From Deltaproteobacteria bacterium (GTDB lineage: Bacteria > Myxococcota_C > UBA6777): a DNA stretch of 64,000 bases. Each line of letters starts with the position of its first letter. Position 1 is the first letter of the stretch. Shown here piece by piece: positions 44,905-53,500 of this stretch. Where the stretch lies: contig PCBK01000019.1 in NCBI GenBank assembly GCA_002731275.1, positions 1-64,000 of the forward strand, read 5' to 3'. The position numbers and the translations under genes were made by a program. Below the pieces are notes generated by a model. It searched no databases. It worked only from the letters and a program-made list of their open reading frames with translations, and was not told the origin of the DNA.

Positions 44905-45786
44905 ATGACCGATTCATCTCCCTCTGCACAGACGAGACCTGTCCGTGACATCGAACTTACACTGCCTCACATCCAGCTACAGGCGAAGGCTTGGGGGGCG
45001 CCTGATGGTCAGCCCGTGCTCGCACTTCATGGTTGGTTGGACAACGCCGAGACATTTTCGAGGCTGATCCCTCTGCTGCCAGAGGAGTTGTACATCGTCG
45101 CGCTCGATCTGCCTGGTCATGGCCTCTCACAACATCGGGAGAAAGGGGCGATGTATCACTTTATCGAGTGGGTTCCTGATATCTTCGATGCGGCAGATGC
45201 GCTTGGGTGGGATATGTTTTCTTTGATGGGGCATTCTATGGGCGCAGGTGCTGCGACTTTGGCGGCTGGAGCCATGCCTCAGCGTGTCGAGAGACTGGTG
45301 CTCCTTGAGGGGATCGGTCCTCTTACAACACCACCCTCCGAAGCCCCCGCACAAATGCGGCGCGCGCTTGAACAACGTCATCGTTACTTTTCGCGAGAGC
45401 ATCGTGTGTATCCCGATGTCGAGAGCGCTATTGAGCAGCGCATGAATGGTTTCCCCGTCGAAGAAGAGGGGGCCCGACTGCTCGTCGAGAGAGGGACAAA
45501 GATGGACCAAGAAGGCGTGCGTTTTCGCTTCGCCCAGATGCTTCGTGCGACCTCTCTGATGCGCTTGACAGAACCCGTCGTACACGCGTTTCTCAGCGCG
45601 ATTGAGTGTCCTACGTTGTTCGTCCGTGCGAGCGAGGGGTTTCTTCATCGCCCCGGTGTCGATGAGCGTGTCAAGCAGTGCAAGCCGATGACCGTCCTCG
45701 ACGTCGAAGGTGGTCACCATGTCCATCTCGATGCACCCGAGCGCATTGCGACACAAGTCGCAGAGCATCTGCATCTCTCTTCTTAG
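44905..45786 (+). CDS. Alpha/beta hydrolase
   Basis: A 293-residue alpha/beta hydrolase with the oxyanion segment LALHGWLDNAETF, the nucleophile elbow GHSMGAG (Ser) and the C-terminal GGHHVHLDAP (His); the acid is probably the Asp or Glu after TLFVRASEG. It resembles the serine hydrolase-like / MEST group rather than a known lipase or dehalogenase. AGGAGCGGG before ATG 44905 sets the start, since the longer frame has no ribosome site. Cytoplasmic, with unknown ester or lipid substrate. Confidence 0.82.
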   Translation: MTDSSPSAQTRPVRDIELTLPHIQLQAKAWGAPDGQPVLALHGWLDNAETFSRLIPLLPEELYIVALDLPGHGLSQHREKGAMYHFIEWVPDIFDAADALGWDMFSLMGHSMGAGAATLAAGAMPQRVERLVLLEGIGPLTTPPSEAPAQMRRALEQRHRYFSREHRVYPDVESAIEQRMNGFPVEEEGARLLVERGTKMDQEGVRFRFAQMLRATSLMRLTEPVVHAFLSAIECPTLFVRASEGFLHRPGVDERVKQCKPMTVLDVEGGHHVHLDAPERIATQVAEHLHLSS

Positions 45787-46116
45787 GCTTTTTCCCCACC
45801 TCCTTGTTTCTCGTAGTCGCCTCAAAGGCTTGCCTCCCTCTGCCATATGCCTACCTGACAATCCTCATTTGCCTCTCTGTATGTCGATTTCATCTATTTG
45901 ATATATAAGATCAATTTTCTTGTGTGACAGGTGCGTGACAAAAACGGAGGGGTTGTCACTCAATTGTCACAGATTCAGTCGGAGGTGGTTTGGTATAAGT
46001 GGCGCGAGTCTCTTTGGTCCCTCGGCTGACTCTGTGGTTGTTCGAATGTTCTACCTGCGCGTTCTGTCTTCGAAACCAAGTCGTGTAAACATCCTCTCTA
46101 CAAGGGAGTCTGGGTG
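45787..46116. promoter_or_regulatory. Regulatory spacer before the exported DUF2252 gene
   Basis: About 330 bases with no gene. It contains an AT-rich tract (TATTTGATATATAAG near 45895-45909), the four-copy GTGACA array described separately, and GGTATAAGT (45993-46001) as a possible -10. This is the likely promoter region of the DUF2252/barrel operon. Confidence 0.4.
45923..45971. promoter_or_regulatory. Symmetric array of four GTGACA half-sites
   Basis: GTGACA occurs at 45924 and 45935, and its complement TGTCAC at 45954 and 45965. Each pair is spaced 11 bases start to start, and the whole is symmetric about 45947. One helical turn between copies and exact dyad symmetry suggest a cooperative regulator-binding site upstream of the DUF2252 operon. 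Confidence 0.5.
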
Positions 46117-47601
46117 ATGTGTATGGATAACATTCGCGAAAGAGCGCATGTGTTTTTGATGTGTGTATGTTTTGTCGCAGGTGTGCTTCTTCTTTGCGGT
46201 GTTGGTTGCTCACAGCCGCCGGCGAGAGCTAGCTGGGTGCAACAGCAGCTCATCGAAGACAACTTGACGATGTACCGACGCGATCCCCACGCTCTTGCAG
46301 GCAAGTTTCGCAAGATGAAGACAAACATCTACAATTACTTTCGAGGGACTGTGCGGTTGTACTTGAGGGATCTGATGCGGACACATACACTCGCCGTTCC
46401 CACTAAGTTTGGCACCGCGAAGAGCGCATATGTCGCTTGTGTGATCGATCCTCACCCCGAAAACATCGGAACATATCGCAATCAAAAAGGTGAGCTGTTG
46501 ATCGACTTCAACGACTTTGATGGCGCGACATATGCACCGTACTACTTCGATGTCAGACGCTTGACTGTTGGGTTTGCGACACAAGCGATTCGAGCGAATA
46601 TCCATTCAACTGCTCCTCAAGAGTACGACCGACTGCTCAAGCGTGTCAGTGAAGGCTACACTGATGCGATTCGACAGCAGCTCGACAAGAAACCTCTTCG
46701 TATTCGTCCCAAAAAGGGCTTTGGTATCATCCTTGATGATCTGTTCAAGCGTGCTAGAGAGCAGGGGGCTGAGGGCCGCAAGCTCAACGAGTACACCAAC
46801 GTACAATCGGGTCAGCGTGTGATGTTCTACGGCGTGTTAGAGCCTTCGGAGATCGAAGGCGTCATTCGCGATGAGCTTAAGCCACCAACGGACGAAGAGA
46901 GCGCGATGATCAAGAGGTTGGTGCGGAGTTATGCGCCAACGCGTTTGCAGAAAGTCCCGCTCACGCAGCTTCAGGTCAAAGGGATCTCCCGTCGTTATGG
47001 CGCGGGGGTGAGCAGCTATCCACGTCTACGCTATTACGTTCTCGTCGAAGGTCCTACGTCATCCGTAGATGATGACTGGCTCTTGGAGTTTAAGGAGATC
47101 ACTGACATCCCTGAACTCCCTGGGTTTCAGCGTTTTCCTAAGCATCGTTTTGAACACAACGCGCAGCGCGTCGTGATGTTGCAAAGGCAGCTCCAAGAGA
47201 GCGACACAAATGACGTCCATCTCGGCTGGGCGAGTGATGCGCCGATGGTGTTTCGCGTGCGTCATCGGGTCGGGTATCAAAAGAATTACAGCACCGATCG
47301 ATTTTTGGAAAAGTATGCAGATGGAAAGTGGTCTGTGCGTGACTTGGGTGATTTTGCCTACCACGCAGGGCGGTTATTGGCCCGTTCACATGCCCGGGCT
47401 GAGCTGCTTGTGGGAGGAAAGGGGTTGTCTGTGATCGCAGAGGCGATCGGACAAAGACATGCGGAGTTTGTTGAGGAGACTTTTCGATTTGCCAAACAGT
47501 ACGCAGCCCAGCAGTCAAAGGACTTTGCGTCCTTTGGAGAGACACTTGAGACTGAAGGGCAGTGGTTAGGTTTTCGTTTTCCATCTTTGCGTTGGTATTG
47601 A
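46117..47601 (+). CDS. Exported DUF2252-family protein
   Basis: A 494-residue protein with a signal peptide ending in LLLCGVGC (a possible, non-canonical lipoprotein site). The body matches DUF2252: a FRGTVRLYLRDL segment, then DPHPENIGTY, then LLIDFNDFDGATYAPYYFDVRRL, the order seen in this kinase-like family. Most DUF2252 proteins I know are cytoplasmic, so an export signal is notable. AGGGAG eight bases before ATG 46117 fixes the start. It is followed after 16 bases by a barrel-protein gene, so both probably work at the outer membrane. Catalytic activity is unproven. Confidence 0.72.
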   Translation: MCMDNIRERAHVFLMCVCFVAGVLLLCGVGCSQPPARASWVQQQLIEDNLTMYRRDPHALAGKFRKMKTNIYNYFRGTVRLYLRDLMRTHTLAVPTKFGTAKSAYVACVIDPHPENIGTYRNQKGELLIDFNDFDGATYAPYYFDVRRLTVGFATQAIRANIHSTAPQEYDRLLKRVSEGYTDAIRQQLDKKPLRIRPKKGFGIILDDLFKRAREQGAEGRKLNEYTNVQSGQRVMFYGVLEPSEIEGVIRDELKPPTDEESAMIKRLVRSYAPTRLQKVPLTQLQVKGISRRYGAGVSSYPRLRYYVLVEGPTSSVDDDWLLEFKEITDIPELPGFQRFPKHRFEHNAQRVVMLQRQLQESDTNDVHLGWASDAPMVFRVRHRVGYQKNYSTDRFLEKYADGKWSVRDLGDFAYHAGRLLARSHARAELLVGGKGLSVIAEAIGQRHAEFVEETFRFAKQYAAQQSKDFASFGETLETEGQWLGFRFPSLRWY

Positions 47602-47617
47602 GTACGGAGTGTTTGTC

Positions 47618-48799
47618 GTGTTGAGCGCTTATTTCTCACAGTGTGTCCGTGTATGTTTGCTATGCCTTTGTCTCTTTGTATGTCCATCTTCGTCTGCTTG
47701 GGCAGGACAGACCGTAGGGAAACCAACTCACAGAGCACAAGCGCCAAAAGAGACGGCTGCGGCTCCTTTGATGCGTGGACTTAGAGCGACCTTTTGGGGG
47801 CGTTTATTCGCTGGTTACCACATCTCGATGCTCGGAGAGCAGGACTTCCAAGAGTTTGTGATGAGAGAGCTGCAGCTCGCTGTGATGGTCGACTGGAAAG
47901 ACCAAGTTGGTGTCGTCGCGCGGATGGAAGTTTTACGCTCTGCACAACCACAGAGTCTGTTTGGGATCGACGGGGACGCATACGTTGTCCGTCTCTTGCA
48001 GGCGTGGGCCTTTGGGCGTCTTACGTTTGGTGTCTTTGAAGGGGAGCTTCGACTTGGTTTGATCAAAGATCCCTGGATCGATTTGCTCGAAGTGGGGTAT
48101 GTCTTGCGTGATCTTGAGCCGATGCAGAGCCAACAAGGAGAGTTCTTCTTTCCAAGTGACCTTGGTGCTTCTGCGTTGTTGCGGTTGTGGGGGGGGATGG
48201 TTGAATTTCGTTACACCCTGACAAACGGTGAAGGGACCAACCGGGCGGAGCAAAACAGTGGAAAGAACACGACCTTGACGCTCTCTCTGCGCGCACCATC
48301 CTTTCGATTACTCGGTCGTAAAGCCGTGATTGGATTACACGGACTGTATCGCGATGGTTCACAAGGCGCAGCGCGCATCGCGAATCATCGCGTCGCAGCG
48401 GCGTTGACCTTCGGGATGCGTGGGTACTCTGCAGGTGTCGAGTTTGTCAACGCGACGGGATATCGCGGGGATGGAGATATCTCTGCAGACGGTCTGAGCG
48501 CGTGGTTGAGTGCAGATGTCTGGCTCGATAAGATCGGTGTGCTCGCTCGCTTTGATCGACTCAATAGCAACCAAAGTGTGGACAATGCAGTGCAACAGAC
48601 CATCACCGCAGGTCTCTACGTCAACGCACTTGAGCCTTTGCTTGGCGCTATGTTTCGGCGGTTTCGACTCTACCTTTACTACCAAAATATCACACAAGAG
48701 GAGAACAGCGCGCCGTTGCCAGGTGTACCCGCGGCTGTCTCTGGACATCGTGTGATGTTGCAGCTCGCTATACGCACGCATCTTTCGCTCAGTCGATGA
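47618..48799 (+). CDS. Probable outer-membrane beta-barrel protein
   Basis: About 393 residues with a signal peptide ending near SSAWA, then alternating strands with frequent Gly and aromatic residues, for example RATFWGRLFAGYHI and RLYLYYQNITQE, and a final strand ending in Leu-Ser-Leu-Ser-Arg. This resembles the phosphate-selective porin-like barrels of Myxococcota but I cannot name the family. The GTG at 47618 follows CGGAG at eight bases; GTG 47609 is another choice. It is coupled to the preceding DUF2252 gene. Confidence 0.65.
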   Translation: MLSAYFSQCVRVCLLCLCLFVCPSSSAWAGQTVGKPTHRAQAPKETAAAPLMRGLRATFWGRLFAGYHISMLGEQDFQEFVMRELQLAVMVDWKDQVGVVARMEVLRSAQPQSLFGIDGDAYVVRLLQAWAFGRLTFGVFEGELRLGLIKDPWIDLLEVGYVLRDLEPMQSQQGEFFFPSDLGASALLRLWGGMVEFRYTLTNGEGTNRAEQNSGKNTTLTLSLRAPSFRLLGRKAVIGLHGLYRDGSQGAARIANHRVAAALTFGMRGYSAGVEFVNATGYRGDGDISADGLSAWLSADVWLDKIGVLARFDRLNSNQSVDNAVQQTITAGLYVNALEPLLGAMFRRFRLYLYYQNITQEENSAPLPGVPAAVSGHRVMLQLAIRTHLSLSR

Positions 48800-48844
48800 G
48801 CTTTTTGATTTGATTCTTTGACTTTTTCCACGGAGAACCACGAC

Positions 48845-50314
48845 ATGAAACGTATCTTGTTTTTGGCGTTGTTTGTATGCTCTTTTGCAACCGTCCACTG
48901 TTCTGATGTCAAAAAGACCGAGAAGGCAGACGAAAAAACAACTGAAAAAGCTGGCGAACAGTCCAAGTCAGACGCCGGAGTCGGCGAAAAAGACGTCAAC
49001 AAAGACACACCTACTAAGACCTCCTCTCTACAAGGCAAACTCATCATCAACGAAGTCGCTGCAAAAGGTGACCCCGATGATTGGGTCGAGCTTTACAATG
49101 CAGGTAACGAAGAGATCGACCTGACAAAAGTGTATATCACCGACGATCTCGCGGCACAGGCGAACAAGACAGCGCTGCAAGGTTCGATCAAGCCCGGTGA
49201 ATACAAAGTTGTGACGCTCAATGACACCTTCCCTGGTTTTAAGTTGGGCAGTGACGAAGAGGTTGGGATCTTTGACGAAGATGGAGCCCTCATCGACTCC
49301 GTTGACTGGGCAGATGGTGACTCTCCTGCTGGCGAAAGTTATGGTCGTATCCCCGACAAAACAGGCGGATTCAAAACGCTAAAGACACCTACACCTGGAA
49401 AACCCAACGTCGATGGAAGCGCTCCTTCGGAAACCATTCAAGAGGAAAGCACCACACCTGACGCTGGCGATGAGCCGACACCTGATACTGCTCCCACCGA
49501 GAATGAGCCCACGGAAAAAGTGCGTCCCGATCAGTCCCCTGCACCCTCTGGACTCGTGATCAATGAAGTCGCAGCCGCAGGAGATCCTGACGACTGGTTC
49601 GAACTCTACAACGGCACGAACAAAGAGATCGACCTCTCAACTTACTCTGTGGCAGACAGTTTGACCGACGCGACCGCACGAGTGAAGTTTCCTGCTGGGA
49701 CAAAGATCAAGCCCGGCGAATACAAACAATTTACCCTGACGACGACATGGCCGGATTTCAAGCTCGGTAAAGATGAGGAGTTGGGGCTGTTCGATGCTAG
49801 CGGCAACACTGTTGACTCCGTCGATTGGAATGATGGCGACTCTCCCGCTGACAAGACATTCGGACGTTTCCCCAGTGGGACAGGGGCGTTTACGACATTG
49901 TCTGTCCCTACACCTGGAAAAGCCAACATCGGACTCGTGATCAATGAAGTCGCAGCCGCAGGAGATCCTGATGACTGGTTTGAGCTTTACAACGCAACTG
50001 GGAAAGAGATCGACCTCTCGACTTACTCTGTGGCAGATAGTTTGACCGACGCGACCGCACGAGTGAAGTTCTCTGCTGGGACAAAGATCAAGCCCGGTGA
50101 GTATATGCAGTTCTCTTTGACGACGACGTGGCCAAACTTTAAGCTCGGTAAGGATGAGGAATTAGGGCTCTTTGATGTGAATGGGAACACTGTCGATTCC
50201 GTCGACTGGGCAGATGGTGATTCTCCCGCGACAAAGAGTTATGGTCGCAGCCCCGATATTACAGGTGCCTTCAAAACCATCGACACACCCTCTCCTGGGA
50301 AAGCCAATCCCTGA
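48845..50314 (+). CDS. Exported protein with three lamin-tail domains
   Basis: A 489-residue protein. A signal peptide (Cys19 may be lipidated, though the site is atypical) is followed by a Lys/Glu/Thr-rich stretch and three lamin-tail domains. Each has INEVAAxGDPDDWxELYN, IDLSTYSVAD and DSVDWxDGDSPA segments. The second and third are nearly identical and occupy exactly consecutive 381-base units. A low-complexity Asp/Glu/Thr/Pro linker separates the first from the second. Bacterial lamin-tail domains are found in surface and secreted proteins, with binding roles assumed. GGAG lies about ten bases before ATG 48845. Confidence 0.82.
   Translation: MKRILFLALFVCSFATVHCSDVKKTEKADEKTTEKAGEQSKSDAGVGEKDVNKDTPTKTSSLQGKLIINEVAAKGDPDDWVELYNAGNEEIDLTKVYITDDLAAQANKTALQGSIKPGEYKVVTLNDTFPGFKLGSDEEVGIFDEDGALIDSVDWADGDSPAGESYGRIPDKTGGFKTLKTPTPGKPNVDGSAPSETIQEESTTPDAGDEPTPDTAPTENEPTEKVRPDQSPAPSGLVINEVAAAGDPDDWFELYNGTNKEIDLSTYSVADSLTDATARVKFPAGTKIKPGEYKQFTLTTTWPDFKLGKDEELGLFDASGNTVDSVDWNDGDSPADKTFGRFPSGTGAFTTLSVPTPGKANIGLVINEVAAAGDPDDWFELYNATGKEIDLSTYSVADSLTDATARVKFSAGTKIKPGEYMQFSLTTTWPNFKLGKDEELGLFDVNGNTVDSVDWADGDSPATKSYGRSPDITGAFKTIDTPSPGKANP
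49550..50311 (+). repeat. Tandem 381-base duplication (two lamin-tail domains)
   Basis: Units 49550-49930 and 49931-50311 each encode 127 residues and share long identical stretches, including GGACTCGTGATCAATGAAGT at both starts. The second ends directly before the stop codon, a recent in-frame duplication. Confidence 0.85.
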
Positions 50315-50558
50315 TTGGATAGAAACGCCCCAAAAATCCCTCACCGCTTCTTTCTCCTCTCTATCACTTCGTTTTGTTCGGCGATTCTTCAATCATTTTG
50401 TAGAGAAGTTTGGGAGATGATGGAAGAGGGAGCCACTGGAGCGTTTTGAGAATGTGCGAAAGGTTGTTACGTGTTCCAATGGATAGACCAGCCTTGGGGG
50501 TAGGGAGAGCGGCTTCGTTGATGGCGTTGATGAGGGGATAAGAGTTCTCTCAAGAGTC

Positions 50559-51002
50559 CTATTTGGCGAGCCATGCGTTGAACATCCACGCATCTTTTTC
50601 GATTTCATCGTTGAGGTCGTCGAGGACGTTCGCTGTTTTTCTGTCCGCCTGATTTTCAGCGTCGTCGATGATGCCGAGGATTTGTTTTTGGAGCAGGCCA
50701 AAATCACTGACGAGAGAAGCGACCATATCCCGTGAGGCTTTGACTTCAACATCTTCTTTGATCGAAGCGTGCTCAAGCAGCTCCGCGAGTGTGGAATAGG
50801 GGCGCTCTCCGAGCATCAAGATGCGCTCTGCGATAATGTCTACATGTTCAGCCCAGCGTGTATAGAGATCTTCAAAGATGGCGTGGAGTTCGAAGAAGTC
50901 ATCACCCTTTACGTTCCAGTGGTAGTTTCTCAGCTTTTGGTAGAACACAGCGCTGCTCGCGAGAAGTCCATTTAGTTTTTCAGTCACTTTTGCATTGGAC
51001 AT
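50559..51002 (-). CDS. dps: Dps-type ferritin-like protein
   Basis: A 147-residue protein. The ferroxidase residues of Dps are present with canonical spacing: His28, His40, Asp55 and Glu59 (in NYHWNVKGDDFFELH and AEHVDIIAERI). Dps forms a dodecamer that oxidises and stores iron and binds and protects DNA under oxidative stress and starvation. The short polar N-terminus gives little extra DNA-binding tail. GGAG eight bases before ATG 51002 sets the start; the longer reading frame has no support. It sits downstream of the photolyase gene on the same strand. Confidence 0.9.
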   Translation of the reverse strand: MSNAKVTEKLNGLLASSAVFYQKLRNYHWNVKGDDFFELHAIFEDLYTRWAEHVDIIAERILMLGERPYSTLAELLEHASIKEDVEVKASRDMVASLVSDFGLLQKQILGIIDDAENQADRKTANVLDDLNDEIEKDAWMFNAWLAK

Positions 51003-51165
51003 GGGTTGTCTCCTTTTCTTTCGTAGATACGTTGAGCGGGTGGCACCATGAGTATCATGGAGCATCGTCTCTTCGATACGCAATGTAAGGCTGCTTGTGG
51101 ACTTTGGCAAATCGGGGTTTGATGTATGAAGTTCTTGAAGGTGGATGGGGAAGGTGGGAAAAACC

Positions 51166-52665
51166 TTAGCCGTACGTTTTGAAGTATTCCTTGGCTTTGA
51201 GCTTGCGTGCTGTGTTTTCGGAGCTCATGAAGCGGATCTTGCCAAATACTTTGCGTTCTGGTCCCCACGCGCGGTCATAGCGTCCCAATACCCAGAAGAT
51301 CCCACTGTAGGAGTTGGGATTGCGGCCGTCCAGTGCGTATTTGTTGTTAAGCTCGATCATCACGCTGAGGGCATCTTGTGGTGTGGCAGTCCATTCGTAG
51401 ATCTTTTTGCCCCAGAGCATACGCAAGTAGTTGTGAATGCGTCCTTCTTGGATGAGTTGTCTTTGCGCGGCGTTCCAGACTTTGTCATGTGTGTTGGCTT
51501 GTTCGAACTCTTCGAGGCTGTAGATGTACTCTCTGGAGTCGTCGAGGTGCTCCTCCATCGTCTTGCGCGCCCAATCTGGGAGGGACTCATATTGGTCATA
51601 GTTGTCTGTGTGGGCGCACATATTGTAGCCAATCTCTCGCCAAGTGATCAGTTCATCGAGAAAGGCCTCGACGGCCTCGGAGGCACCCCACCATCCGTTT
51701 CGACTGCCGTTGGGTTTCTCGGCGATGTTGTCGAGCTCCCATTTGTCTTGTTGCATACACTGTGTGAAGATCGTGTGTGCGGAGATGTGGCCGAAGTGCA
51801 GGTAAGGGGAGAGGCCACTAGAGGGGTCTTTATCTGGATGGTTGCGATCTTCGTGGTAGCGCGGGAGCATCGTGAGAAAGTCATCGAGTTGTTGTTGAGC
51901 TTGTTGACTGCCGCCTTTGATCGGGGCAGGGAGAACCTTCTGGTCGATAGGTAGATCGGCGATCCAGTCGAGCTTCGTGAGTTCTTGTAGGCTTCGCAGT
52001 GGCCAACGCTGCGTGATCTCTTCTGGAAGTTTGGCGGTGCCAGCGTCATAAGCATCGAGAGGATCTACGAGCGGAAAGTCTTGGAGGTGTGGGACGATCG
52101 TTTTTTGCAAGTGCCTTCGAAAGCTGTGTGCCTTCGTGAAGACCCGATCGGTGTCATACATGGGGTAGATCCCATTGGAGTCGATGGCCTCCATGCGTAC
52201 TTTGGATTGTTTGGCGGCAGCAGCAGACATTCTTGGGAGCATAAAGCAGGGGAAGTTGTCTGTGATGATGACACAGGCGCGAGAGGAGAGGGCTTTGAGG
52301 AGGCCTTTTCCTTCGTCGTGATCAGGTTCGACGTATGGGTAGTAGAGGACGTCGTGTGTTTCGAGTGCTTTTGCGTTATCTGCCATGCCTTCGATGATGA
52401 AGCGATGGATACGTTGACTCGCCCACCGATAACCACTGCGAAGGGCTTCGAGGATGATGAGTGGCTTTTGCAGCTCGTTGGACCAGTCGATGGCTCTTTG
52501 CAGGGAAAAGTTGGACTGTAGTCGACGATTGGCGATCATCCAGTAGAGCACATACTCACCGGAGGTCGAGAGCGGTGCGTCGTTGAGTGCGCGAATACGA
52601 ATGGCAGGGACTTCACTTTGACACTGCAAGGTCATTCCTTTCTGGAGGCGAGAGAGCTGCCTCAT
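51166..52665 (-). CDS. Class II CPD photolyase
   Basis: About 499 residues. N-terminal antenna-domain sequence (GEYVLYWMIANRRLQ) and the C-terminal FAD-binding block DGRNPNSYSGIFWVLGRYD with VFGKIRFM match class II deoxyribodipyrimidine photolyases, which use light to reverse UV-induced cyclobutane dimers. The start is uncertain: ATG 52665 suits the family N-terminus but has a poor ribosome site, and ATG 52635 is possible. Upstream are operator-like motifs shared with the TetR-type gene, which is on the same strand, so the enzyme may be part of that regulon. Confidence 0.88.
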   Translation of the reverse strand: MRQLSRLQKGMTLQCQSEVPAIRIRALNDAPLSTSGEYVLYWMIANRRLQSNFSLQRAIDWSNELQKPLIILEALRSGYRWASQRIHRFIIEGMADNAKALETHDVLYYPYVEPDHDEGKGLLKALSSRACVIITDNFPCFMLPRMSAAAAKQSKVRMEAIDSNGIYPMYDTDRVFTKAHSFRRHLQKTIVPHLQDFPLVDPLDAYDAGTAKLPEEITQRWPLRSLQELTKLDWIADLPIDQKVLPAPIKGGSQQAQQQLDDFLTMLPRYHEDRNHPDKDPSSGLSPYLHFGHISAHTIFTQCMQQDKWELDNIAEKPNGSRNGWWGASEAVEAFLDELITWREIGYNMCAHTDNYDQYESLPDWARKTMEEHLDDSREYIYSLEEFEQANTHDKVWNAAQRQLIQEGRIHNYLRMLWGKKIYEWTATPQDALSVMIELNNKYALDGRNPNSYSGIFWVLGRYDRAWGPERKVFGKIRFMSSENTARKLKAKEYFKTYG

Positions 52666-52764
52666 GGTTGCTTTTTTGATGGGGGGAAGATGTTTTGGAC
52701 CTTCGGAGGGAATATAGTGCGTCTTTTTGTGGAGTCTACCCCTACAGACCAGTTTTAGAAAAAA

Positions 52765-52777
52765 GCCGAACGGTCGG
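52765..52777. promoter_or_regulatory. Operator-like site B upstream of the photolyase gene
   Basis: GCCGAACGGTCGG with TAGTTT after it closely matches site A in front of the tetR-type gene. With site C it forms a 12-base inverted repeat with a 27-base spacer. Confidence 0.5.
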
Positions 52778-52802
52778 TAGTTTTGTTTCCGGCAAAAAAG
52801 TA

Positions 52803-52815
52803 ACGACCGTTCGGC
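52803..52815. promoter_or_regulatory. Operator-like site C upstream of the photolyase gene
   Basis: ACGACCGTTCGGC is the reverse complement of site B. The pair lies between the tetR-type stop and the photolyase start. Confidence 0.5.
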
Positions 52816-52842
52816 TGTTGAATCAACTGGTATCACAGGGGA

Positions 52843-53445
52843 TTATGTTGATGGTGAGGATTGACTGACACCGTACAGAATGATGTTGATGGCTTCTTTT
52901 GTCATGACATCGAGCCCAAAGGGCGTTTTGTTGCCACTGCCGATGTAAGTGAGTCCGTCCATGAGGGAGACAAAGACCCCTGTGAGGATCGCTGCATGTG
53001 TTTGTTTGATCTCGTCATTGCGTTGTGCATCGACGAACACTTGCATGATAGGAAACCACAGATTTTGAAAGACCACTGCGTCAATTTTCTGTTGGCTCTC
53101 TCTCGATACAGCAGGCATATCATTTTGCATCAAAGGCAACAAGGAGAGAGGCGCATTTTGACTGAGCCAGCCTGCGACGGCAAGAAGCTTTTGTTCGATG
53201 TGTGTGCCTGCGTGATGGATGGCGTTGTTGAGTCCATCACCATGACGTTTGAACTTTCTCGACACAATCTCGACAAACAGTTGCTCTTTGCCTTGTGGGA
53301 TATGGTGGTAAAGCGAGGCTTTCTGCATGTCAAGTGTTTTTGCAATGTCATTCATCGAAACTGCTGAATAACCCTTTTCATGAAAGAGCTCTTCGGCGGC
53401 TTGCAATACACGCTCACGGGCATCACTGTTTTGTTTTTTGGGCAT
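52843..53445 (-). CDS. TetR/AcrR-family transcriptional regulator
   Basis: A 200-residue regulator with a TetR helix-turn-helix (about 9-55): RVLQAAEELFHEKGYSAVSM, DIAKTLDMQKASLYHHIP, then KEQLFVEIV. The C-terminal domain is a divergent helical ligand-binding region. GGGAAG six bases before the ATG marks the start. The palindromic core AACGATCGTT lies 13 bases upstream, consistent with self-repression, and similar motifs lie in front of the downstream photolyase gene. The inducer is unknown. Confidence 0.88.
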   Translation of the reverse strand: MPKKQNSDARERVLQAAEELFHEKGYSAVSMNDIAKTLDMQKASLYHHIPQGKEQLFVEIVSRKFKRHGDGLNNAIHHAGTHIEQKLLAVAGWLSQNAPLSLLPLMQNDMPAVSRESQQKIDAVVFQNLWFPIMQVFVDAQRNDEIKQTHAAILTGVFVSLMDGLTYIGSGNKTPFGLDVMTKEAINIILYGVSQSSPST

Positions 53446-53455
53446 ACTGCACTTC

Positions 53456-53470
53456 CCGAACGATCGTTAG
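53456..53470. promoter_or_regulatory. Operator-like site A upstream of the TetR-type gene
   Basis: CCGAACGATCGTTAG contains the perfect ten-base palindrome AACGATCGTT. It lies 11 bases before the regulator start codon and recurs in sites B and C. Confidence 0.55.
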
Positions 53471-53500
53471 TTTAAAGGGGATAGAAGAACATGTCAACAG

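Noticed and set aside
52765-52815. Rho-independent terminator of the TetR-type gene
   Set aside because: The 12-base arms and downstream T-rich run on the reverse strand are compatible, but the 27-base loop is long and both arms match the operator-like motif before the regulator gene. I kept it as operator sites; a dual role is not excluded.
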